A stretch of DNA of 9,696 bases from Clostridia bacterium. GTDB lineage: Bacteria; Bacillota; Clostridia; Oscillospirales; CAG-272. Shown here one piece after another: positions 1-6,243 of this stretch. The stretch is taken from positions 1 through 9,696 of the forward strand of contig JAGDCE010000091.1 in NCBI GenBank assembly GCA_017958705.1, in the 5' to 3' direction. Both the position numbers and the translations under genes were made by a program. The notes below the pieces were generated by a model. It ran no database searches. It had not been told where the DNA came from and saw nothing but the letters and a program-made list of their open reading frames with translations. The stretch's first letter is position 1. Every line of letters begins with the position of its first letter.

Positions 1-630
1 ACCGTCGAATACCTGACGAAAAACAAAGCCGAAATCGAATCGCTCGGCGTTCAGATCGACCCGAACGGCTTCGTACATCCGACGTTTTTATACGAATGTC
101 TCTGGAACGTGATCGGTTTTGTTATAATAAACCTGCTGTACAAGCGCCGTAAATTCGACGGTCAGATGTTTCTGATGTATATTACGTGGTACGGCCTCGG
201 CCGCGCGTTCATCGAAATGCTGCGCACCGATTCGCTGTTCATACCGGGCACGAAGATCCGTATCTCGATGGTCGTAGGATTCCTCTGCTTCGTCGGCGGC
301 ATCATTCTGATGATTATACTCGGCATAAGGGCGAAGAAAGATCCTGACAAGATCAATTCCTGCGCGTATTACGGCGAAAAAGCCGAAAAGATAGCCGCTG
401 AACTCGCGGCCGCGGAAGCTGAAAAGGCCGCAAAAGCCGAAACCACCGGAGACGGCGAAGATCCGGACGAACCGGACGAGAAAGAAGAGGGCGAAACCGG
501 TGATAAAGAGGATCCGGACGGATCCGAAGAGGAGCCGGAAGAAAAGCCGGATACACCGGAGGATACAGAGGGCGAGGAAGAAGCCGAGCCCGAGGAGATT
601 CCGGAGGAGAAAAATGGCGAAGATAATTGA
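1..630 (+). CDS. lgt: Prolipoprotein diacylglyceryl transferase Lgt, C-terminal part, with acidic tail (5' end outside window)
   Basis: Lgt moves the diacylglyceryl group of phosphatidylglycerol onto the lipobox cysteine of prolipoproteins in the cytoplasmic membrane. The frame is open from base 1 and 209 residues are visible. Two family signatures appear: HPTFLYE at visible residues 29-35, and GLGRAFIEMLRTDSL at about 65-79, which holds the conserved Arg and Glu of the last loop. Hydrophobic membrane segments lie on either side (about 37-47 and 91-109). The normal family end is near residue 110. Beyond it comes a 100-residue soluble extension: a Lys/Ala/Glu helix-like stretch, then a Glu/Asp/Pro-rich tail in which 33 of the last 60 residues are acidic. 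The tail would lie on the cytoplasmic side. The stop overlaps the folD start by 17 bp, so the two genes are probably co-translated. The start codon and N-terminal half, including the first catalytic residues, are not visible. Confidence 0.95.
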   Translation, partial: TVEYLTKNKAEIESLGVQIDPNGFVHPTFLYECLWNVIGFVIINLLYKRRKFDGQMFLMYITWYGLGRAFIEMLRTDSLFIPGTKIRISMVVGFLCFVGGIILMIILGIRAKKDPDKINSCAYYGEKAEKIAAELAAAEAEKAAKAETTGDGEDPDEPDEKEEGETGDKEDPDGSEEEPEEKPDTPEDTEGEEEAEPEEIPEEKNGEDN

Positions 631-1462
631 CGGCAAGGCTATCTCGGCGCAGATCCGCGCCGAGATAAAGGAGCAGGTCGGGACGTTTTGCGCGGAGCAC
701 GGCAGGGCGCCGTTTCTGTCCGTCGTGATCGTCGGGGACGACCCCGCGTCTCAGGTCTACGTAAGAAACAAAGAGCGCGCGTGCAATGAAGTCGGCATCG
801 GCTCCGACGTGCTGCGTCTTCCCTCCGACACGGACGAGGAAACGCTGCTTTCTCTGATCGACAGACTCAACCGCGACCCCGGCGTGAACGGGATCCTCGT
901 TCAGCTGCCGCTGCCGTCCGGGATCGACGAAAAGAAGGTGATCTGCGCGATAGATCCGTCAAAGGACGTCGACGCGTTCGGATACGAAAACGTCGGCAGG
1001 ATACTGACGGGCGATTATGATTTTCTGCCCTGCACGCCGGCGGGCGTCATGGAGCTGCTCAAGCGCAGCGGTATCAGCGCCGCGGGCAAGGACTGCGTCG
1101 TGATAGGCAGAAGCAACATTGTCGGCAAGCCCATGGCGGCGCTTCTGATGCACGAAAACGGCACCGTGACCGTCTGCCACTCGAAGACCGCGGATCTGCC
1201 GGCGCACACGCGGCGCGCGGACATACTCGTCTCCGCTATCGGAAAAGCCGGCTTCGTCACCGCCGACATGATAAAAGAAGGCGCCGTTATAATAGACGTG
1301 GGGATCAACCGCACGCCGGAGGGCAAACTGACCGGAGACGTCGACTATGAGGGATGCTTTGAAAAGGCGTCGGCGATCACGCCGGTGCCGGGCGGCGTAG
1401 GCCCGATGACGATAACGATGCTGCTGAAAAACACGCTGAAGGCTGCCGAGAAGCAGATTTAA
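614..1462 (+). CDS. folD: Bifunctional methylenetetrahydrofolate dehydrogenase/cyclohydrolase FolD
   Basis: FolD is a cytosolic enzyme that oxidises 5,10-methylene-THF to 5,10-methenyl-THF with NADP+ and hydrolyses it to 10-formyl-THF. The 282-residue length is normal for the family. Visible signatures are YVRNKERAC (Tyr49 and Lys53, the catalytic Lys position), QLPLPSGID (97-105), KDVDAF (117-122, folate-binding Asp120), the Rossmann-fold GRSNIVGKPMA (165-175) and PVPGGVGPMT (257-266). The start is the ATG at 614, because GGAGGAG sits just upstream and the protein then begins MAKIIDGK, as in homologues; the same frame is open further upstream but reads as basic nonsense inside lgt. It overlaps lgt by 17 bp, with the Shine-Dalgarno embedded in codons for the acidic Lgt tail. 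The usual DGF/DAF-H-P region reads DAFGYENVG, a mild variation. No clear terminator follows. Confidence 0.97.
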   Translation: MAKIIDGKAISAQIRAEIKEQVGTFCAEHGRAPFLSVVIVGDDPASQVYVRNKERACNEVGIGSDVLRLPSDTDEETLLSLIDRLNRDPGVNGILVQLPLPSGIDEKKVICAIDPSKDVDAFGYENVGRILTGDYDFLPCTPAGVMELLKRSGISAAGKDCVVIGRSNIVGKPMAALLMHENGTVTVCHSKTADLPAHTRRADILVSAIGKAGFVTADMIKEGAVIIDVGINRTPEGKLTGDVDYEGCFEKASAITPVPGGVGPMTITMLLKNTLKAAEKQI

Positions 1463-1494
1463 CATATTGTTTACAATTATATTTCCCGTCGGGA

Positions 1495-1523
1495 TTGACA
1501 AAAACGATTCGATGGGTTATAAT
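1495..1523 (+). promoter_or_regulatory. Consensus sigma-70/SigA promoter for rplU-prp-rpmA
   Basis: The -35 box TTGACA (1495-1500) and the -10 box TATAAT (1518-1523) are both perfect consensus and are separated by exactly 17 bp. Transcription should begin near 1530, about 75 nt before the rplU start. A match this good suits a highly expressed ribosomal protein operon. An AT-rich stretch (1463-1485) lies just upstream and could act as an UP-like element; that part is inference. Confidence 0.93.
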
Positions 1524-1528
1524 GTTTT

Positions 1529-1606
1529 GCCGCATGGAATCAGGTCATAAATATCCGAAACGGATTACCTGCGACAGCGAGTCTTATGGAAAGTGAGGAT
1601 AAATTC
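1529..1606 (+). promoter_or_regulatory. rplU 5' leader with nested hairpin (possible L21 leader RNA)
   Basis: The roughly 75-nt untranslated leader can fold into a two-tier hairpin. The outer stem is CAGGT (1541-1545) with ACCTG (1567-1571). The inner stem is ATCCG (1553-1557) with CGGAT (1561-1565), closed by an AAA loop. Between the stems lies an asymmetric internal loop of 7 nt against 1 nt. Autoregulatory L21 leader RNAs are described upstream of rplU in Firmicutes, and this is the right position and size. I cannot confirm the family consensus by eye, so the pairing is seen but the regulatory role is inferred. Confidence 0.5.
1595..1599 (+). promoter_or_regulatory. Ribosome binding site that sets the rplU start
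   Basis: GAGGA lies 7 nt before the GTG at 1607. It falls inside the longer open frame that begins with ATG at 1586, and this favours the GTG as the true start of L21. Confidence 0.8.
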
Positions 1607-1918
1607 GTGTTTGCTATCATCGAAACAGGCGGTAAGCAGTACAAAGTAAGCGAAGGTGATTCCATTTACGTGGAAAAGCTCGACGTCGAGTCGGGTGACA
1701 CCTATACGTTTGACCGCGTGCTCGCAGTATCTACCGACGCCGGATTCGTTGCAGGTACTCCCACGGTCGACGGAGCCACCGTCACCGCAACCGTTGAAAA
1801 GAACGGTAAGACCAAGAAGATCTACGTCATAAGATACAAATCCAAGAAGAACGAGAAGAAGAAACAAGGCCACAGACAGCCTTACACCAAGCTCAAAATA
1901 GAAGCGATCAACGCGTAA
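1607..1918 (+). CDS. rplU: 50S ribosomal protein L21
   Basis: L21 binds 23S rRNA and is a component of the large ribosomal subunit. The protein is 103 residues, the standard length. Family hallmarks are the N-terminal [12 protein letters not shown] (residues 3-14), VEKLDVE (22-28) and the C-terminal basic block with [15 protein letters not shown] chose the GTG at 1607 over the in-frame ATG at 1586. GTG gives the canonical N-terminus (initiator Met, then [10 protein letters not shown]) and has GAGGA 7 nt upstream, whereas the ATG adds seven residues (ending in K-F) not usual for the family. It is the first gene of a three-gene operon behind a consensus promoter. Its TAA overlaps the ATG of prp by one base (TAATG), which implies coupled translation. 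Confidence 0.97.
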   Translation: MFAIIETGGKQYKVSEGDSIYVEKLDVESGDTYTFDRVLAVSTDAGFVAGTPTVDGATVTATVEKNGKTKKIYVIRYKSKKNEKKKQGHRQPYTKLKIEAINA

Positions 1919-2277
1919 TGACCAAAATCACCTTTTACAAGACGGAGGACGGTATTTACTACGGCTTCCGTGAAACGGGTCACTCCGGATACGAGGACGC
2001 CGGCAAGGACATTGTCTGCGCCGCGATATCCGCGATGACGATGCTTATCATCAACACCGTTGAAGTGGCTCTCGCCTCTCCGATAGATTACAGGATAGAC
2101 GAGGAGAGCACGGATATAGAGGTCATAGCAAGAGGCGCGCTCCCGCAGTACGAGAGCGATAAGAAGAAAAATTACGCCATAGCCTCTCTGATGCTCGGCT
2201 ATTATCACCAGTTGCATGATATGATCGAGGATTATTACGAATATTTGGACGTAGATGAGCAGGTGCAGCAAATCTGA
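1918..2277 (+). CDS. prp: Ribosomal-processing cysteine protease Prp
   Basis: Prp (formerly YsxB, DUF464) is the cysteine protease that trims the N-terminal extension of L27 before it enters the ribosome. At 119 residues it is close to the usual 105-115. The catalytic pair is present in the expected spacing: His22 in GHSGY and Cys34 in DIVCAAIS. The following helix ([14 protein letters not shown]) is also typical. The gene sits between rplU and rpmA as in most Firmicutes. It starts on the last base of the rplU stop and ends 18 bp before the rpmA start. Its substrate motif is visible in the next gene. The acidic, Tyr/Gln-rich C-terminus ([15 protein letters not shown]) is slightly longer than average. 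Confidence 0.95.
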   Translation: MTKITFYKTEDGIYYGFRETGHSGYEDAGKDIVCAAISAMTMLIINTVEVALASPIDYRIDEESTDIEVIARGALPQYESDKKKNYAIASLMLGYYHQLHDMIEDYYEYLDVDEQVQQI

Positions 2278-2295
2278 ATGCAGGAGGAAAAAGCA

Positions 2296-2574
2296 ATGTT
2301 AAAACTCAGCTTGCAGTTTTTCGCGCATAAAAAAGGCGTCGGTTCTACCAAGAACGGCCGTGACAGCCGCGCCCAGAGGCTCGGCGTCAAAAGGAGCGAC
2401 GGACAGCACGTTCTCGCGGGCAACATACTCGTTCGCCAGCGCGGTACGCACATCAATCCCGGTCTCAACGTAGGCCGCGGCTCCGATGATACGCTGTTTG
2501 CGCTGTCTGACGGCACTGTCAAATTCGACATAGCCGCCGGCGGCAAGAAGCGCGTCAACGTATACGCAGAATAA
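2296..2574 (+). CDS. rpmA: 50S ribosomal protein L27, with Prp-cleaved N-terminal extension
   Basis: L27 reaches the peptidyl-transferase centre with its N-terminal tail. The 92-residue protein starts at the ATG at 2296, with a perfect AGGAGG (2282-2287) 8 nt upstream. A longer in-frame reading from 2278 would translate the Shine-Dalgarno itself and is not credible. The first nine residues (MLKLSLQFF) followed by AHKKG match the extension described in Firmicutes, which is cut after the second Phe so that mature L27 begins AHKKG. The body carries the family signatures [16 protein letters not shown] and [10 protein letters not shown]. An internal stem-loop terminator follows 15 bp after the stop. 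The obgE gene that often comes next is absent. Confidence 0.97.
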   Translation: MLKLSLQFFAHKKGVGSTKNGRDSRAQRLGVKRSDGQHVLAGNILVRQRGTHINPGLNVGRGSDDTLFALSDGTVKFDIAAGGKKRVNVYAE

Positions 2575-2585
2575 ACATGTAAACC

Positions 2586-2622
2586 AAAGACCGGCCGTAT
2601 TGAAACGGCCGGTCTTTTGTTG
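2586..2622. terminator. Rho-independent terminator, likely bidirectional, between convergent operons
   Basis: A perfect 10-bp GC-rich stem pairs GACCGGCCGT (2589-2598) with ACGGCCGGTC (2605-2614) around the 6-nt loop ATTGAA. On the + strand TTTTGTTGTT follows, a good U-tract for ending rplU-prp-rpmA. On the - strand the same stem is followed by TTTGGTTT, a weaker tract, so it may also end the opposing seven-gene unit, whose last stop is at 2631. AAA/TTT flanks can lengthen the stem to 13 bp. Confidence 0.92.
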
Positions 2623-2630
2623 TTCTCTTT

Positions 2631-3632
2631 TCAATCGAGCAGAGCTTTTGCCGCGCGGACCGAAAGCTCGGTTTTGTGCGTCGGATGTATGCACGTGCTC
2701 TCGCAGACGTCCGATGAGACGACGAGCTTTGAATGACCGTCGGCGGCGACCGCAAGCTCCTGCGCCCTCTGGATGATCTTCCATCCCTCGGGGTCGTATT
2801 CGCGCCGCTGGTCGTAATCCGCGATCTGGATCACGGCAAAGCGCAGACCGGGATCCATGAAATCGGATCTGACCGTCCGCATGAAGCGGCACAGCTCCGC
2901 GTCGTAGATCCGTCCCTCGGGCACCGACGTGTCGCTTTCGCCCTGATACCAGATCACGCCGCACAACGAAAACGGAGCGAGCGGCGAAAGCATTTTTTCA
3001 TATATTAAACCGTTGCCGTTCCACGCGGAGTAATCAGGATAATAATGGTCGATCATAAGATCGCTGTAGGCGAGTCTGAAGCCGTCCGCGACGTCCTTCG
3101 GCAGCCACGATTCAATGACGGACGCGCCCTGAAAGCAAGAGACGATGCCGACGGCTTTTCCCGTCAGCCTGCGCGTTTCGCGCCCCGCCAGATACGCTAT
3201 TGCCGACCAGCGCGCGACGTCGTCCGCGCGCGCTGAGCGCCAGCCGTCGTCCGCACCGAATACGTCCGGGTCGATCCACGGGCGTTTAATAAAATGATTG
3301 CGAAGCAGCGGGTCGCTTTCATAGCCGGACTCGGGTTCGCTCGATTCGCCGAGCGTGAATTCCGCATTCGACTGCCCCGCCAAAAGATAAACTATGCCGA
3401 CGTAAACGTCGTTTATCACAATATTTTCATCCCCGCAGAGGACCGTAAGCGTGTAAGGACCACCGGCGCTCATCGCGGGAAGCTCCGCAAGCCATCTGCC
3501 GTTCTGCGGAATAACGATCTTCTCCTCCCCGCGGAGCCGCACCGTCACGGGGCTATCGCCCGCACCGAAGACGCGAACCGGTCTGTCCTCGGAAAACACC
3601 ACGCCGTCAGAAAAAATCGGATCAAGTTTCAT
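2631..3632 (-). CDS. Sialate O-acetylesterase family protein (SASA/SGNH-type hydrolase)
   Basis: Relatives remove O-acetyl groups from sialic acids or plant polysaccharides. The 333-residue protein opens with a beta-rich segment (residues 5-75) resembling the small N-terminal domain of these esterases. The SGNH-like hydrolase domain follows, with LLAGQSNAEF (83-92, nucleophile Ser88), FQGASVIESWLP (168-178), VIWYQGESD (226-234) and the C-terminal IHPTHK (315-320, catalytic His316). No signal peptide is seen, so it is probably cytoplasmic and may act on imported material. In most relatives the His block reads D-I-H-P; here it reads C-I-H-P (Cys314), so the usual acid is missing. The ATG at 3632 is preferred, because the longer frame from 3797 would overlap the upstream gene and reads as its basic shadow. 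It is the last gene of the minus-strand run. Substrate is uncertain. Confidence 0.87.
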   Translation of the reverse strand: MKLDPIFSDGVVFSEDRPVRVFGAGDSPVTVRLRGEEKIVIPQNGRWLAELPAMSAGGPYTLTVLCGDENIVINDVYVGIVYLLAGQSNAEFTLGESSEPESGYESDPLLRNHFIKRPWIDPDVFGADDGWRSARADDVARWSAIAYLAGRETRRLTGKAVGIVSCFQGASVIESWLPKDVADGFRLAYSDLMIDHYYPDYSAWNGNGLIYEKMLSPLAPFSLCGVIWYQGESDTSVPEGRIYDAELCRFMRTVRSDFMDPGLRFAVIQIADYDQRREYDPEGWKIIQRAQELAVAADGHSKLVVSSDVCESTCIHPTHKTELSVRAAKALLD

Positions 3633-3684
3633 ATCACACCATCCCGGCGGATCACGCCGTTTTAATTTGCCCGTACGCCGGGCA

Positions 3685-4557
3685 TCATTGTTCGCATTTG
3701 CCGCAGTCGGAGCAGCCGTTGCATATAAGCCTGCTCGCGCACTGCGCGCAGTTTTCACGGTAATGAGGCACGTACATCGCCTCCGGCGGTATTTCAAGCC
3801 CCAGTGCGTCGGTCAGACGCCACTCGATCGGCTTTCCCTCGTAATTCATACCCGAAAGATAAGCCTGTCTGCTCTGCACCTGTTTGCCGGGTATCCGGTA
3901 TTTTTTGCCGTCCTTTATAAAGACCGTCCCGGTCTCTATGAAGCAGAACGTCACGTCGTGCGCGACGCACTGTTCGCGCAGGGCTTTTACCCATTCGAAA
4001 TCGCAGGGTCTTGCGCCGTCGTAATTCTCTCCGCCGCAGATGACCTGTTCTATCAGCCCGGAATCGAGATATTCTCCGATGCTCACGGGACCGATGAACG
4101 GCGCGCACATAACGCCCTTGTGTTTGAACGGGAGATCGAGCAGGATCGGGATTCTTTCATCCGCGCGGTGCTGGTTTTCCGCCGTTACCGACAGCATGAT
4201 GTTTTCAGGTCCCTCTCCCCACCAGCCGGGCAGCTGATCTTTAACGCGCTGCGGGCGCTTTGTGAGCAGGAAGAATTTGACGTCCGGCCGCAGGCGCATC
4301 ATTTCCCACGCCTCGCCGCGCCAGCCGTCCGCCTGTTCAAGGAAGAAATCAGACGTCATGCAGACGCGGATCAGCTCTCCGCTTCTGATCTTGTATTTCC
4401 CGTCGCGCTGTTTCTGCACGGGGTAATCGGCGTTCTGCGTCCGGTAAATCTCTCCGCCGTCGCGGTCGCGGGCGCGGTCGAGAAAATACATATAACAGTT
4501 CTCGCAGCCCTCGCTGCACTTGACGCAGCCGTGCCACGGATTCCAGATATCGTGCAT
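3685..4557 (-). CDS. DUF5131 / phage Gp37-Gp68 family protein, radical-SAM-like, with a C-terminal cysteine cluster
   Basis: The biochemical function of the family is not established to my knowledge. The 290-residue protein shows family landmarks in order: WNPWHGC (5-11), FFLLTKRPQRV (95-105), LSVTAENQ (122-129), RIPILLDLP (135-143) and the GGENYDGARPCDFEWVKALREQC block (175-197). Near the N-terminus lie Cys11, 14, 18 and 21. The family normally shows C-x6-C-x2-C; the extra Cys14 creates a canonical C-x3-C-x2-C, the 4Fe-4S/SAM motif of radical SAM enzymes. The last 21 residues hold six more cysteines (270, 273, 279, 282, 285, 288), suggesting a second metal or Fe-S site. It starts 9 bp after the upstream lipoprotein gene, with only a weak Shine-Dalgarno, so translation is probably coupled. 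Relatives often occur in phages, but nothing else phage-like is nearby. Confidence 0.85.
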   Translation of the reverse strand: MHDIWNPWHGCVKCSEGCENCYMYFLDRARDRDGGEIYRTQNADYPVQKQRDGKYKIRSGELIRVCMTSDFFLEQADGWRGEAWEMMRLRPDVKFFLLTKRPQRVKDQLPGWWGEGPENIMLSVTAENQHRADERIPILLDLPFKHKGVMCAPFIGPVSIGEYLDSGLIEQVICGGENYDGARPCDFEWVKALREQCVAHDVTFCFIETGTVFIKDGKKYRIPGKQVQSRQAYLSGMNYEGKPIEWRLTDALGLEIPPEAMYVPHYRENCAQCASRLICNGCSDCGKCEQ

Positions 4558-4566
4558 CGGCCCGGT

Positions 4567-5694
4567 TTATTCAGTCAGCTTCGCCTTAAGCGCGTCGATC
4601 TGCGCTTCGCTCATACCGGCGTCTTTTAAGAAATCTACGGCGCACGCGGAAAGATCCGCGGTCTTTATATCGACGCCCTCTCCCGCCACAGCCGCGATCA
4701 TCGGATCGAGCACGCTTTCGACTATGACGTCGTAGCGCTCTTTATCTTTTTCTTTTGTGATCTGATAATAGTTGTCGTATGTGATCATATAGTCGTCCAC
4801 GATCTCGCCGTATCCGGCGCCGCAGAGCGCCTCGATCAGAAGACACACGAAGCCCGTCCTGTCCTTGCCCTCGGTGCAGTGGATGAGATAAGGTCCGTCC
4901 TTCCCGGTCATTCTGACGAGCCCGTCGGCTACCTTCGCCTTGAACTCCGCCGAGCTGTAGTTCATATTCAGCGCAAGCGGGATAACGCCGGCATTCTCGT
5001 AGACCGTCATGAAGTACTCGCAGGAAAAGCCGTCCGTGCTGATGTATTTTTGTATTTTTTCGTCACTGTCGGCAAGGTCGAGGATACAACTGACGCCGGC
5101 GGCGCGCATCAGCGCGTCCGTGTAGGTCGCTCTGTTATGCTGATTGTCGCACGGCGAAGCGGAGCGGTAAACCACTCCCGGTTTTATATTGCCGACGGTT
5201 ATGTTTCTGAAATTCGCGAACACCTCGTCGCTCGGAAAACGTTCGCGTTCGTCGAGATAGCTGATGTTTCTCGCGTTCTGTATCGCGGCGTATTTGCCGG
5301 ACTCGCACAGCGTTACGCTCACGGTGTCCGTTTCTTTCAGTCCGGCGACGACCCACAGATCGTCTCCGTTGTTTATCGCGGCCTTGACGTAGTCGTAACC
5401 GGGATAAGCGATGAGAAGCGGGCTTCCGGTCAGCGTGTAATAGCCGTTATAATACGGCAGGTCGTCGAGCACGCAGCCGTTTGAAAATTCGACCTTTACG
5501 CTGTCACCGTATTCAAAGCCTTTCGCGTTGAAATCGTCGATCGTTATCTTGATATATACTCCGCCGAACTCCGGCTCGTGAATCACACCGAGACCCGAGA
5601 CGACGGGCGTATTCTTTTTGCACGCAGAAAGCGCGCCGAGCACGCATACGAGCGCGAGCAGCGCGGATATAAGCTTTATCGTTCCGTTTTTCAT
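4567..5694 (-). CDS. Lipoprotein with tyrosine/dual-specificity phosphatase domain (HCX5R)
   Basis: This is probably an exported, membrane-anchored phosphatase. Residues 1-25 form a lipoprotein signal: a basic start (MKNGTIK), a hydrophobic core and the lipobox LSAC with Cys25 as the lipidated residue. Residues 35-135 are a beta-rich region (KITIDDFNAKGFEYGDSV and onward) that I do not assign confidently. Residues 155-310 resemble the bacterial Y_phosphatase3 group: NFRNITVG, VVYRSASP (174-181), then the P-loop HCTEGKDRTG (272-281) with nucleophile Cys273 and phosphate-binding Arg279. A helical C-terminus ends with a motif like a small three-helix tail (MSEAQIDALK). The start is supported by GGAGG 4 nt upstream. 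The natural substrate (protein, phosphoinositide or other phosphoester) is unknown. Lgt, encoded at the other end of the window, would modify proteins of this kind, but that link is general. Confidence 0.9.
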   Translation of the reverse strand: MKNGTIKLISALLALVCVLGALSACKKNTPVVSGLGVIHEPEFGGVYIKITIDDFNAKGFEYGDSVKVEFSNGCVLDDLPYYNGYYTLTGSPLLIAYPGYDYVKAAINNGDDLWVVAGLKETDTVSVTLCESGKYAAIQNARNISYLDERERFPSDEVFANFRNITVGNIKPGVVYRSASPCDNQHNRATYTDALMRAAGVSCILDLADSDEKIQKYISTDGFSCEYFMTVYENAGVIPLALNMNYSSAEFKAKVADGLVRMTGKDGPYLIHCTEGKDRTGFVCLLIEALCGAGYGEIVDDYMITYDNYYQITKEKDKERYDVIVESVLDPMIAAVAGEGVDIKTADLSACAVDFLKDAGMSEAQIDALKAKLTE

Positions 5695-5723
5695 TTTACC
5701 TCCGCGGACAACGACGTCCGGTA

Positions 5724-6239
5724 TCAGTTTTCATTTTTGTTTATCGCACAGCAGACGCAGACGCGGTCACGGTCGCGGTATGAGACTGTCTCGGTCTGTC
5801 CCGTCCGTTTCATCCCGCATTTTTCCATAACGCGAAGGCTTGCTTCATTTTCCTCGAACGCCGCCGCCCTGACGGTCATATACCCTTGAGAAAACAGCTC
5901 GCCGACAGCCGCGCGCAGCGCTTCCGTCGCGTATCCTTTTCCGTTCTCCGCCGTCTTTATGAAATATCCGAGCTCGACCCAACCTTCGCCGGCGTCGACC
6001 TCGTGTATCACGCCGACGAGTCTGCCGTCCGCGTATATGCCGTAAGCGAACCTGTCGGCGGAAGCGGTGAATTCAAAGAACCGGTCAAACATTGCGTTGC
6101 GGCTCTGTTCACTTTGCAGATCCGGCACCATATACGTTTCGCTGATCCGCTGATCCGTCAGCATGCCGATCAGATCGTCTTTGTCGCACCGTCTCAGCGG
6201 CGAAAACTTCAGGCGCTGTGTGATTATATCTTTTTTCAT
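5724..6239 (-). CDS. GNAT family N-acetyltransferase (RimJ/RimL-like)
   Basis: GNAT enzymes move an acetyl group from acetyl-CoA to an amine of a protein or small molecule. The 171-residue length and layout fit the Acetyltransf_3 type: ITQRLKFSPL (6-15), beta-strand FAYGIYADGRLVGVI (64-78), motif A VELGYFIKTAENGKGYATEALRA read over 88-110 with the acetyl-CoA pyrophosphate loop NGKGYA (99-104), and motif B EENEASLRVMEKCGM (129-143). The start codon lies 4 bp after the end of the PHP gene and its weak Shine-Dalgarno (GGCGG) is inside that gene, so translation is probably coupled. The substrate cannot be told from sequence; RimJ/L-like members range from ribosomal protein acetylation to antibiotic resistance. 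The C-terminus (RVCVCCAINKNEN) has three closely spaced cysteines of unknown meaning. Confidence 0.92.
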   Translation of the reverse strand: MKKDIITQRLKFSPLRRCDKDDLIGMLTDQRISETYMVPDLQSEQSRNAMFDRFFEFTASADRFAYGIYADGRLVGVIHEVDAGEGWVELGYFIKTAENGKGYATEALRAAVGELFSQGYMTVRAAAFEENEASLRVMEKCGMKRTGQTETVSYRDRDRVCVCCAINKNEN

Positions 6240-6243
6240 CGTC

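Noticed and set aside
500..613. Upstream extension of folD
   Set aside because: The frame is open but yields an Arg/Lys-rich run that is the out-of-frame reading of the acidic lgt tail; the ATG at 614 has the ribosome binding site and the family N-terminus.
1483..1493. TCCC/GGGA inverted repeat after folD as a terminator
   Set aside because: A 4-bp stem with no T-tract that abuts the -35 box; too weak to call.
1586..1606. ATG start for rplU at 1586
   Set aside because: It adds seven non-homologous residues; the GTG at 1607 has a well-spaced GAGGA and gives the standard L21 length.
3645..3668. Hairpin followed by TTTTAATTT on the plus strand as a terminator
   Set aside because: The stem is only 5 bp, no plus-strand gene precedes it, and on the transcribed minus strand the T-run is upstream as A residues.
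3633..3797. Extended start of the esterase gene
   Set aside because: It would overlap the end of the DUF5131 gene by 113 bp, and the added residues are a basic shadow of that gene's cysteine-rich tail.
3667..4629. Long plus-strand open frame (320 codons) opposite the DUF5131 gene
   Set aside because: It is antisense to a gene with clear family motifs and its Arg/Ala/Val-rich product resembles no family I know; GC-rich codon bias produces such shadows.
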